Source of the DNA: Prochlorococcus marinus subsp. marinus str. CCMP1375
GTDB taxonomy: Bacteria; Cyanobacteriota; Cyanobacteriia; PCC-6307; Cyanobiaceae
Direction: 5' to 3'
Assembly: GCF_000007925.1 (NCBI RefSeq)
Contig: NC_005042.1
Location: forward strand, 1,178,001-1,242,000
DNA: 64,000 bases
Shown here: one piece after another, positions 44,693 through 53,307 of the stretch
How the letters are laid out: each line of letters opens with the position of its first letter
Position numbering within the stretch: the first letter of the stretch is position 1
Position numbers and translations under genes: made by a program
Notes under the pieces: generated by a model
What the model saw: only the letters and a program-made list of their open reading frames with translations
Database searches by the model: none
What the model was told of the DNA's origin: nothing

Positions 44693-46207
44693 ATGAATAC
44701 TAATCAAAGCAGTATTTGCCCTGTAATTGAATTAGATCATGCCGAAGAATACATAGGCTCTGTTGTTGGTTATGGACACTTCAACTCTGTACATACTGGA
44801 CATATAAGGTATTTAAAGCATGCAAAAGAACTTGGTCAAAAATTTGTCGTTGCAATACAAAAACACTTAAGTGGTGACCCCAGAACACATTTCAGCCAAC
44901 TTGAAAGAGCTGAAGGTGTAGCTCAATTAGCCATAGCAGATGCAGTAATACTTTTACCAGATAATAATCTAAAAAAATGTCTTCAAAAATTAAATCCAAA
45001 GTATCTTGTCTTAGGTAAAGAATATGAAAACTCTAATATCAATTATATAAAGGATTCTATAGAGTACTTAAAAGATGAAGGCAAAGAGGTTAAATATCAC
45101 GCTGGAGATATTAATTATGCTTCATCAGACCTTTTGATTAGTTCAGAGTCTGAAATTAAATTCAAGAGGGAAGAGCAATTTATGGATGCTTTAAAAAGAC
45201 AAAAAATTACTAAGAATGACATAATTACTACTGGTGAATCAATAAAGAATTCTCGCTTAATTGTCATTGGAGATTCAATAGTAGACCAATACACTGCATG
45301 TGAGCCTTTAGGAATGAGTGCTGAGGCTCCTGTAATTGTAGTTAAAGAAATGGAACAAAAAAATTTTATTGGAGGTGCAGCAATAGTTGCTTCTCATATT
45401 GCTTCACTAGGTGCTAAATGTGATTTTTTATCAGTAATTGGGAAAGATGATTCAGGGCAATGGCTGCAGAAAAAACTAGAGGAACAATCTGTAAATACTT
45501 ATTTAATCGAAGACTCAACTAGACCAACTACCTTTAAGAAAAGATATGTAGTTGAAAACCAGAAGCTTTTTAGAGTAAGTAGATTAGATGATCATCATAT
45601 CAACCGTAATTGCACTGATAAAATAATCAAAAAGTTATGGGCATTAGCTCCTAAAGCTAATGGAATAGTTGTTTCTGACTTTGTATATGGCGTCATTACT
45701 CCTCAAATACTAAAAGAAATCCACAAGGTGGCTAAAGCCCATGATTTGAAACTATTCGGAGATCTGCAATGTAGTAGTCAAGTAGGTGATATATCAAAAA
45801 TGAAAAATTTCACGCTTTTGTGCCCTAATGAACGAGAGGCAAGAGTTTCTCTCCAAGATAAACAAAGTGGATTAGATGCTGTATGCCAAAAGCTTATGTC
45901 CGAAACGAGAAGTAAAAATATGATCATGAAACTTGGTGCCGATGGTTTCATTGCATATTCCAAAAATAAGAATGGGTCTCTTAGGATTCAAGCATTTCCT
46001 GCTCTATCAGTTAATCCAGTCGATGTAACAGGTGCCGGCGATTCTCTTTTAGCAATTATGGCAGCAGGAATGTGCAGCGATAGACCTCTTATGGAAGTAG
46101 CTGCTCTAAGCTGCTGTGGTGCTTCCTTAGTAGTTGAAAGCATGGGCAATCAACCAGTCACATTAGAATGCATAACACAAAAAGTGATAAAAATTAATCC
46201 ATTTTAA
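44693..46207 (+). CDS. Bifunctional HldE-like protein with reversed domain order
   Basis: 504 aa. The N-terminal about 150 residues are a cytidylyltransferase-type nucleotidyltransferase (GYGHFNSVHTGHIRYLKHAKE, with HxGH). The C-terminal about 310 are a PfkB/ribokinase-type sugar kinase (SRLIVIGDSIVDQY, NFIGGAAIVASHIASLGA, DVTGAGDSLLA with catalytic Asp). E. coli HldE has the kinase first. It would phosphorylate heptose-7-phosphate and activate the product with a nucleotide. I start at ATG 44693; an upstream in-frame ATG at 44651 would overlap the GmhA-like gene. Confidence 0.88.
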   Translation: MNTNQSSICPVIELDHAEEYIGSVVGYGHFNSVHTGHIRYLKHAKELGQKFVVAIQKHLSGDPRTHFSQLERAEGVAQLAIADAVILLPDNNLKKCLQKLNPKYLVLGKEYENSNINYIKDSIEYLKDEGKEVKYHAGDINYASSDLLISSESEIKFKREEQFMDALKRQKITKNDIITTGESIKNSRLIVIGDSIVDQYTACEPLGMSAEAPVIVVKEMEQKNFIGGAAIVASHIASLGAKCDFLSVIGKDDSGQWLQKKLEEQSVNTYLIEDSTRPTTFKKRYVVENQKLFRVSRLDDHHINRNCTDKIIKKLWALAPKANGIVVSDFVYGVITPQILKEIHKVAKAHDLKLFGDLQCSSQVGDISKMKNFTLLCPNEREARVSLQDKQSGLDAVCQKLMSETRSKNMIMKLGADGFIAYSKNKNGSLRIQAFPALSVNPVDVTGAGDSLLAIMAAGMCSDRPLMEVAALSCCGASLVVESMGNQPVTLECITQKVIKINPF

Positions 46208-46295
46208 AAAGGCTTACAGAAGGCTGATTCTCATTTATTAGATTTTACAAATGAACTCAATAAGTGCTATATGTTTATCTTCCTAGAAATGATTA

Positions 46296-47243
46296 ATGAA
46301 TATTTTAGTAACAGGAGGAAATGGTTACAAGGGTTCTGTACTTGTACCAAAGCTAATTGAGCTTGGTCATCGAATAATATCGATTGACTTAAACTGGTTT
46401 GGTGAATATTTAAAACCTCATCCAAATTTGAAAATTATTAAAGAAGATATAAGGAATATAGAAGACCATCATTTGAAGAATATAGATGCCGTAATTCACT
46501 TGGCTAATATTGCAAATGACCCAGCTGTTGAATTAGATCCAAGGTTAAGTTGGGAAGTAAATGTACTTGCTAGTCAACAACTTGCTGCTAAAGCTAAAAA
46601 GGCCGGAGTGAAGATATTCTTATATGCTAGCTCAGGTAGTGTCTATGGAGTTAGTGATAAGGAAAGAGTGACAGAAGACAATGATTTATTACCAATATCT
46701 GAATATAACAAGACAAAAATGGTCGCAGAAAGGATATTCCTAAGCTATAAGGATGACATGAAAGTATATTGTATAAGACCTGCAACTGTATGCGGCGTAT
46801 CGCCTAGAATGAGATTAGATGTTTCTGTAAATATTTTAACTTACTCTGCTCTAAAAAATGGAGTAATAACAGTTTTTGGCGGTAAGCAGATAAGACCAAA
46901 TATACATATAGATGATATATGTAATGTATATATATTTTTCCTGAAAAACTTTTCAAGAATTGAATCTGGCACATTTAATGCAGGCTTCGAAAATATCTCA
47001 ATACTAGATATAGCAAATATGGTGAAAGAACAGATACCTCAATGTGAAATAAAGGTGACTCCTTCAAACGACCCGCGTTCGTATAGGCAATGTTCAGATA
47101 AATTATTAAGCATTGGTTTTAAGCCAAGCAAAGATGTAAAGACAGCTATATCAGATATAATTTCCGCTTATAAAGTGTCTAAGTTAAACACCGATTCAAC
47201 TTGCTTTTCTGTAAAAAGACTCAAAGAGTTGGATATCAAGTAA
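46296..47243 (+). CDS. NAD-dependent nucleotide-sugar epimerase/reductase (extended SDR)
   Basis: 315 aa. GGNGYKGSVLV at about 7-17, the HLANIANDPAVELDP loop, SSGSVYG, and catalytic YNKTKMVAE near 138. It resembles the WcaG-type group. Following an HldE-like gene, it might epimerise an activated heptose (the HldD step), but it lacks the HldD-specific features I know. A role on another nucleotide sugar is possible. 88 nt separate it from the HldE-like gene. Confidence 0.82.
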   Translation: MNILVTGGNGYKGSVLVPKLIELGHRIISIDLNWFGEYLKPHPNLKIIKEDIRNIEDHHLKNIDAVIHLANIANDPAVELDPRLSWEVNVLASQQLAAKAKKAGVKIFLYASSGSVYGVSDKERVTEDNDLLPISEYNKTKMVAERIFLSYKDDMKVYCIRPATVCGVSPRMRLDVSVNILTYSALKNGVITVFGGKQIRPNIHIDDICNVYIFFLKNFSRIESGTFNAGFENISILDIANMVKEQIPQCEIKVTPSNDPRSYRQCSDKLLSIGFKPSKDVKTAISDIISAYKVSKLNTDSTCFSVKRLKELDIK

Positions 47244-47301
47244 CTATAATCAAATAAATAGAAATGAGATTCAAGTATTCTTATTAGCAACCTAAATAAT
47301 C

Positions 47302-48018
47302 ATGACATTATTCTTAAATAATAAAAAAGATTATAAAAAGTTTTCTAAAAGCGAGATAGATATTTTTAACTATTCTTCGTTTGTAAGAACAATTAAAGAT
47401 GTATATACAATATCTATCCAAAGATCATTGATGAATCAACTTCTCGAGGGAATAGAATTCAAAGGTAATATTCTTGATATTGGCGGAGGAAATCGAGCTT
47501 CATACAAAAAAACACTAGGGAATGAAGAATATACATCTGTAAATATAGATACTGAAATAGAACCTGATATCAAGATAAATGTTGGTGAAAAAATTCCTAT
47601 AAAGGATAAATTATTTGCACATTGTCTAATGTTTAATTTACTAGAACATGTATATAACTGGGATGATTTATTTATTGATGCCCATAGATTATTAATTAAG
47701 GGTGGCAAGTTACATATAATAATGCCTTTTATGTACCCTATACATGGAGCTCCTCAGGATTTCAAAAGAGTTACAGAAACATATTTCGAAGAGTACTTAA
47801 AAAAAATGAACTTTGAAAACATAAAAATATATCCATTAAGCTATGGGCCATTTACAAATTCACAACTTGTTGGACTAACACATAGATATTTCAATGGGCC
47901 TCATGCTCAATTATGTGTTATTTTAGATAGGATTCTTCAATTGTATTCTAAACGTATATACTATAAATATAATAGAAGATGCCCGTTATTTTACTATGTT
48001 GAGTCTTCAAAAAAGTAA
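47302..48018 (+). CDS. SAM-dependent methyltransferase
   Basis: 238 aa with class I motifs: ILDIGGGNRASYKK (about 54-67), the acidic strand end VNIDTEIEPD, and MFNLLEHVYNWDDLFIDAHRLLIKGGKLHIIMPF. The final part (AQLCVILDRILQLYS) is mildly hydrophobic. It is probably a glycan O-methyltransferase in the same operon, 58 nt after the epimerase and just before the glycosyltransferase block. Confidence 0.85.
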   Translation: MTLFLNNKKDYKKFSKSEIDIFNYSSFVRTIKDVYTISIQRSLMNQLLEGIEFKGNILDIGGGNRASYKKTLGNEEYTSVNIDTEIEPDIKINVGEKIPIKDKLFAHCLMFNLLEHVYNWDDLFIDAHRLLIKGGKLHIIMPFMYPIHGAPQDFKRVTETYFEEYLKKMNFENIKIYPLSYGPFTNSQLVGLTHRYFNGPHAQLCVILDRILQLYSKRIYYKYNRRCPLFYYVESSKK

Positions 48019-48039
48019 TAGCATTGCAATGCCTTGATT

Positions 48040-48924
48040 ATGACTAAGCCAATTTATTCAATATGTATATGCAATTATAATATGGCCGATACTTTGGCTG
48101 TTTCGCTTGCAAGTATTTTAAATCAAATAGATAATAAATACGAAGTAGTGGTGGTTGATGATGGTTCAAAAGATTCCTCTCTAGAAATATTACTTGATCT
48201 AAGTAAGAAAGATGAAAGACTAAGAGTAATTCCGCTTATTCGTGACTCTAGAAGAAAGCTAGGAGAAACTAGAAATGTATCTATCCGAGCAGCTAGAGGG
48301 AAATATGTAGTTCTTCATATAGATGCAGATGATATATGGGAGCCATATATTGATTCGTACATTCGTATTTATCATGAAATAGAGAAAAGATTAGATATTG
48401 AAGACTTCATGCTAAGTGGACGGCAAATTCAAATGGTAACTAAGAAATTAATGATTGAAAACCCCTACCACAATATTTATTATGGAGAAGACAGACTGCT
48501 ATGGTCACGTCTTGCCGTTTTAGGCAAGCTTGTTTCTTTAGAGCACAAAGTCTTCAGAGAAAGAATAGCTTTGAAGTCTGTAAATAAAAAATTAAAAAAA
48601 ATGATAACCTCTCAATGCTCTGCTCTAAATGTATCATTTACCTACTCACCTGCTCCACTAATAACACTTAAACAATATGTTTACAGAATATTTTCAAATT
48701 CAGATTGGGGGTTTAAACTATCATTTATAAATCTAATATTCTTAATTCCTTGTTTTATAAATGGAACATTCCTACAAAGCAGAAGGTTTACAAATCTATC
48801 TATTTGGGATTATAGAAAGTTGACTATGATTGACCTTTTAGAGTTAGAAGAGAAAACAAAGCTTCAATTTGGTGTTTTAAATCTAAATAATGATGAAAGG
48901 AATATATACATCAGGAGAAAATAA
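48040..48924 (+). CDS. GT2 glycosyltransferase
   Basis: 294 aa, GT-A fold. YSICICNYNMADTL opens the Rossmann-like domain, VVVVDDGSKDSS binds nucleotide, and the DxD-type metal site is HIDADDIWEP near residue 95. The C-terminal part has one likely membrane segment (KLSFINLIFLIPCFI). ATG 48040 is used; a TTG six nt upstream is possible. It transfers a sugar from a nucleotide donor to the growing repeat unit. The next GT2 gene begins 3 nt after its stop. Confidence 0.88.
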   Translation: MTKPIYSICICNYNMADTLAVSLASILNQIDNKYEVVVVDDGSKDSSLEILLDLSKKDERLRVIPLIRDSRRKLGETRNVSIRAARGKYVVLHIDADDIWEPYIDSYIRIYHEIEKRLDIEDFMLSGRQIQMVTKKLMIENPYHNIYYGEDRLLWSRLAVLGKLVSLEHKVFRERIALKSVNKKLKKMITSQCSALNVSFTYSPAPLITLKQYVYRIFSNSDWGFKLSFINLIFLIPCFINGTFLQSRRFTNLSIWDYRKLTMIDLLELEEKTKLQFGVLNLNNDERNIYIRRK

Positions 48925-48927
48925 TAA

Positions 48928-49887
48928 ATGCAAAACATAAGTGACGAGAAATTCCTTGTTACTATTGGAATATTAAATTATAATGCTAAAGAAACTATTT
49001 ATAATGCTATTAATAGTGCAATAGAACAGACATGGGGAAATAAAGAAATTATCGTTATAGATGATTGCTCTAATGACGGTAGCTATGAATTGTTATTAAC
49101 AATGTCCAAAGAGTTTGGATTTAAATTGATTAGGAATAATAAAAACTATGGTCCCGCATATTCAAGAAATAGAATTATTTCACTAGCGAATGGAGAAATA
49201 ATATGCTTTATGGATGATGATGATATTTCTCATTATAATAGAATAGAGTTGCAAGTTAAATCAATAGTTAATTGTGGATATCCAAAGAATAAAACTATAG
49301 TTTCAATATGCAGTATGAAAAGATCATATAAATCTGGCTATTGTAAAGAAATGAGGTGCTTAGGTACAAACAAAAGATCACCCAAAGGGATTGAACTTGC
49401 AGACTATTTATTATTTTATGAAAGAAATAAAGAAGTAGATTATGGATTTGGAGCGCCAACATGCGCTATGATGTCTACAACAGAATGTTTTAATGTAGTT
49501 GGTGGATTTGATGAAAGCTTAAGGAGAGTAGAAGATATGGATATTGCAATAAGGTTTTCTTTAAATAATTTTACTTTTACTGGGGTAGATAGCTTTCTAG
49601 TTTGTCAGAACTCAACAATTGGGAGCGACAAAACCCCTAAAATGAATTTAGATTCAGAAGTTGTCGTAATTAAAAAAAACAAGAGCTACCTTAAATCAAA
49701 GGGCATGTATCTATACAGTAGAATTTGGCCAAAGCTTAGGTATTGTCATTTCGTTGGAAATTATTATTTATTTTTTCTAAATTTTATTCTTCTTGCTTGT
49801 TTATATCCCAAAAGAACCCTAGAGCATATCGTAAGTACAGGGTTCAAAAGACTTATTCATGAAAAAAGAATAAAAAGTGGATTATAA
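48928..49887 (+). CDS. GT2 glycosyltransferase, paralogue of 51035-52018
   Basis: 319 aa. VTIGILNYNAKETI, IIVIDDCSNDGS, the metal motif CFMDDDDIS near 97, and a late GGFDESLRRVEDMDIAIRFSL acceptor-side block. The C-terminus has a hydrophobic segment (YYLFFLNFILLACLYP), so it is membrane-associated. It shares a long run of motifs with the GT2 two genes downstream, including the GGF-[DN]-E-[SA]-LRR block, suggesting duplication within the locus and consecutive similar linkages. Confidence 0.88.
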   Translation: MQNISDEKFLVTIGILNYNAKETIYNAINSAIEQTWGNKEIIVIDDCSNDGSYELLLTMSKEFGFKLIRNNKNYGPAYSRNRIISLANGEIICFMDDDDISHYNRIELQVKSIVNCGYPKNKTIVSICSMKRSYKSGYCKEMRCLGTNKRSPKGIELADYLLFYERNKEVDYGFGAPTCAMMSTTECFNVVGGFDESLRRVEDMDIAIRFSLNNFTFTGVDSFLVCQNSTIGSDKTPKMNLDSEVVVIKKNKSYLKSKGMYLYSRIWPKLRYCHFVGNYYLFFLNFILLACLYPKRTLEHIVSTGFKRLIHEKRIKSGL

Positions 49888-49920
49888 TAAACAGATTAAA
49901 TGAATCCAAACTTTAAATAG

Positions 49921-51027
49921 ATGATATATGAAAGTAATTGCAAGAAAATAGGTCTAATCTGCACGAGCCTAGATAACATGGCAGGTGGTCTTGAAAGACA
50001 AATAATTAGGACATGTCAAAGCATTGAGTCTCTTGGTTATACTGTCGTCTTATTTAGTTATGACAATGAAGATGCTCAATCATTCTACCCAATTCCTTCA
50101 ACTATTAAATGGGAGAAATGTGGCTGCGGTCTTAAGCCTCACTCCTCAGCAAGTAAGTTAAAGAGGTTTAAACAGCTTAGATATTTACGTGAGAGAGTCA
50201 AAAAGAATTCAATTTCGCACTTAATAACATTTCATCATGGCCTATTCCCAAGAACATTTGTTGCTTGTCTTTTCCTAGGAGTTAAGCTAATAGTTTCTGA
50301 AAGAAATGCTCTCTCAAATTATAACTATATTAGTCTTCCTAAATTTAATTCTGGTTATCTCTCATTATTTTTAAGTCATAAAATCACAGTACAATTAAAA
50401 ACATATATATCGGACTATCCAAAACAACTAAGAAATAAAATAGTAGTAATTCCCAATTTTATAAAAGATCCATTACCAGAATATATAGCTCCTAATATAG
50501 AGTCTAAGAATATTGCAATGATGGGAAGACTATGTGCTCAGAAGAATTTCAGGCCACTTCTTGATCAACTGAGTGAAAGAGAAAATGAATTTGAAGGCTT
50601 AAAAGTATACATTGCGGGTGAAGGATCAGAACGAGAAGAATTTGAAGATAAATACTCTAAACTTATTCATAACTCAAAACTAGTCCTTTTAGGGAATATA
50701 GCTAATATCGATCAATTTCTAATGCAATCAGCAATATTCTGTTTTCCATCCTTGTGGGAAGGATATCCAAATTCACTTGTAGAAGCTATAAGATTAGGTC
50801 TACCTATTCTTACAAGTAAAAGGATGTCTAGACTAAATGAATTTGTAGAGAATGGAGTAAATGGTCTTATTGTAGATGATAGAGACTTGCTAGATTCAAC
50901 AATCTACTTGCTCAAAAATCCTGATTTACTTCGCAAAATGAGTTTTGAAAGCTATAAGAAATACCAAGTTTTATGCCTTCAAGCGCCCCAAGGTAAATGG
51001 GCCGAAGTATTAAAGTCAAGACAATAG
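49921..51027 (+). CDS. GT4 glycosyltransferase
   Basis: 368-aa GT-B enzyme. The glycine-rich acceptor loop is MAGGLERQI near residue 20, and the donor domain has VVIPNF, MMGRLCAQKNFRPLLD and the E-x7-E site in EGYPNSLVEA near 280. It resembles N-acetylgalactosaminyl/galactosyl transferases of capsule loci in general layout, but sugar specificity is not readable. It is 33 nt after the GT2 and 7 nt before the next GT2. Confidence 0.88.
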   Translation: MIYESNCKKIGLICTSLDNMAGGLERQIIRTCQSIESLGYTVVLFSYDNEDAQSFYPIPSTIKWEKCGCGLKPHSSASKLKRFKQLRYLRERVKKNSISHLITFHHGLFPRTFVACLFLGVKLIVSERNALSNYNYISLPKFNSGYLSLFLSHKITVQLKTYISDYPKQLRNKIVVIPNFIKDPLPEYIAPNIESKNIAMMGRLCAQKNFRPLLDQLSERENEFEGLKVYIAGEGSEREEFEDKYSKLIHNSKLVLLGNIANIDQFLMQSAIFCFPSLWEGYPNSLVEAIRLGLPILTSKRMSRLNEFVENGVNGLIVDDRDLLDSTIYLLKNPDLLRKMSFESYKKYQVLCLQAPQGKWAEVLKSRQ

Positions 51028-51034
51028 AATTACT

Positions 51035-52018
51035 TTGAATAAAAGTCTTGCTACATGTGCATTTACGACCTTTAATGCTCAAAACACTATTGAGAGAGCT
51101 ATTCATTCGGCTTTAAAACAAACCTACAAAAATATTGAAATTCTAGTAGTAGATGATTGCTCTAATGATAATACTTTGGAAAAGGTATATGAGATTCTTT
51201 CCAAGACTAAAGTACCAAATAGAGTTATAGCTCACAATACTAATAAAGGTGTAGGTGCTTCTAGAAATACATTATTAGTAAATTCAAGGGGAGAGTTTAT
51301 AGTTTTCTTTGATGATGATGACTACAGTTATCCTAAAAGAGTGGAAGATCAAATAAAGGAAATTAAAGAGTACGAAACAATCTCCCATTATTCAACTAAT
51401 TCAGACAAGACAACATTGTGTTATACAAATAGGCGTATAATATATACAGAGGGAAGTTATTCAATTTGTAAGTCTATTAAGACTGACCAAAAAAATAAAA
51501 GCACTTTAGATTATGCCTTGGCTTTGCTTTCAGCAAAAGCATTCCCAGCAAAAGGCAGGCCTGGAAGTACAGCTACATGTACGCTATGTGCTAGAAAAGA
51601 TACACTTGAAAATATTGGAGGATTCAATGAAGCTCTTAGGAGGTACGAAGATCTGGACATAGCAATTAAAGCCCTAAGGTTTAATATACATTTGTCAAGC
51701 ACAAACAGCTTACTAGTCGATCAGTATTACACAAATACAATTGATAAAAAGAAACAAGAGAAGTACGAATTAATTCTAATAGAGTCATACAAAAATTGGC
51801 TTGAAGAAAAATCATTATATTATTTTGCCAAAAATTACTCAAAATTTAAGCATTGCATATTATCTCTAAAACCATTTTTATCATCATTTTATCTATCAAT
51901 ATTAATCATTAATTACCCATGCAATTCATTGTATAAGTTCTCATCAGCAATAAGATCAATTTCATTTACTATTATTAATAAACTAAAAACCTTTAAAGCA
52001 ACAATTATGGTAAAGTGA
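51035..52018 (+). CDS. GT2 glycosyltransferase, paralogue of 48928-49887
   Basis: 327 aa. ATCAFTTFNAQNTI, ILVVDDCSNDNT, VFFDDDDYS (metal site near 94) and GGFNEALRRYEDLDIAIKAL parallel the GT2 at 48928. The start is TTG 7 nt after the previous stop; no later ATG keeps the nucleotide-binding strand. The C-terminal segment LSSFYLSILIINYPC is hydrophobic. Its stop overlaps a possible GTG start of the next gene. Confidence 0.85.
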   Translation: MNKSLATCAFTTFNAQNTIERAIHSALKQTYKNIEILVVDDCSNDNTLEKVYEILSKTKVPNRVIAHNTNKGVGASRNTLLVNSRGEFIVFFDDDDYSYPKRVEDQIKEIKEYETISHYSTNSDKTTLCYTNRRIIYTEGSYSICKSIKTDQKNKSTLDYALALLSAKAFPAKGRPGSTATCTLCARKDTLENIGGFNEALRRYEDLDIAIKALRFNIHLSSTNSLLVDQYYTNTIDKKKQEKYELILIESYKNWLEEKSLYYFAKNYSKFKHCILSLKPFLSSFYLSILIINYPCNSLYKFSSAIRSISFTIINKLKTFKATIMVK

Positions 52019-52050
52019 TTAGATCAAGTCAAGTTATCGATAGGAAGAGA

Positions 52051-53217
52051 ATGGCTAAAAAAATAATTGCAATGGATTTAAGGTATGCAGAAGTTCCAAA
52101 TACAGGTCTAACTAGATTTGCTTGTAATTTATTCTATAAGGTAATAAATTCAGAAAGATTAAATAACCAAGATTTTTTATTATTACTCCCTCCTAAAAAA
52201 TTATCATATCATCTTAATAGTATCATTAATGCTATAGACAAGTCTAAAGTCAAAATCATCTACTGGAACAAATCAAGAAAAATACTATGGAAAATTCCAT
52301 TCTTATTATTTGATCCTTATTTGTTTAGATTGCTAAAACAAAATAAGGTTCAATTATTTGTCTGTCCTTTCATAGATCCTCCAATTCTACCAGGTATAAA
52401 AGTAGTTAGTACAATCCATGATTTAACCTTTATAAAGGTTAAGAATTTCTTTCCTAAGTATTCTTTTATAAAAAAAATAATATCTGAGATAAGGATACTT
52501 ATAACAATATTTACCTCCAATTATATTTTAACAGTTTCATTAGCTACAAAAAGACAGCTAATTTCTAAATATAAAGCTCTTAATATTTTTATTGGTAAAA
52601 AGCTTTCAAACATTACAATTATACCTAATGCAATTTCCCACATAGTATCAAGTAAGGAGTCAAATTCCATTAATATTGGCAACGCTATTCTTGATTTAGA
52701 ATTTATATTGTATGTAGGAGATAGAAGGCCACATAAGAATATTAAATATTTAATAGAGCTTGTTAAAAGCCTCCATTATTTAGGGCACTCTAAAATATTT
52801 CTTGTAATAGCTGGTTCAACAGAGTATGAAAATATATCTCTTTCAAAAATGATCAAAGAAAATTCTGATTTTGTCATCGAAGTAATCAGTCCTAATGATT
52901 CTGAGTTGAATTGCTTATACACCAAATGTAAATGCTTCTGTCTACTTTCTTTATCAGAGGGGTTTGGAATACCAGTTTTAGAAGCAGCCGCTCATGGAGC
53001 CAAGGTAGTAGTTAGCAATATCGCGTCACTTGTGGAAATAGCTCCTATAAATAGCCTTATTCTAGATTTGAACACAAAAGATTTAAACCCTAAGCTATTT
53101 AAGGAATACCTTATGAATGAAAAGAGGCCTAATGCTGAATCCGTGATTGATTATTGGACTTGGGATAGGTCTGCTGATATTATGTGTGAGTTTATAACAA
53201 ATCTAAAGGACGAATGA
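52051..53217 (+). CDS. GT4 glycosyltransferase
   Basis: 388 aa. The early strand MAKKIIAMDLRYAEVPNTGLTRF, the hinge region VVSTIHDLTFI, IIPNAIS, YVGDRRPHKNIKYLIELV and EGFGIPVLEA (E-x7-E) define a GT-B family 4 enzyme of the mannosyltransferase-like group. I chose ATG 52051, which has an AGGAAG ribosome-binding sequence at good distance; a GTG at 52015 overlapping the previous stop would add 12 residues. It is the last glycosyltransferase before the chain-length gene. Confidence 0.87.
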   Translation: MAKKIIAMDLRYAEVPNTGLTRFACNLFYKVINSERLNNQDFLLLLPPKKLSYHLNSIINAIDKSKVKIIYWNKSRKILWKIPFLLFDPYLFRLLKQNKVQLFVCPFIDPPILPGIKVVSTIHDLTFIKVKNFFPKYSFIKKIISEIRILITIFTSNYILTVSLATKRQLISKYKALNIFIGKKLSNITIIPNAISHIVSSKESNSINIGNAILDLEFILYVGDRRPHKNIKYLIELVKSLHYLGHSKIFLVIAGSTEYENISLSKMIKENSDFVIEVISPNDSELNCLYTKCKCFCLLSLSEGFGIPVLEAAAHGAKVVVSNIASLVEIAPINSLILDLNTKDLNPKLFKEYLMNEKRPNAESVIDYWTWDRSADIMCEFITNLKDE

Positions 53218-53307
53218 ATAGTTATTTGTTTCATAATTGTTTATCCTTACAGGATAGTACTAAAAATATAGATATTGCTATAATACTTAAAGAGTACAGA
53301 GGTTAAT

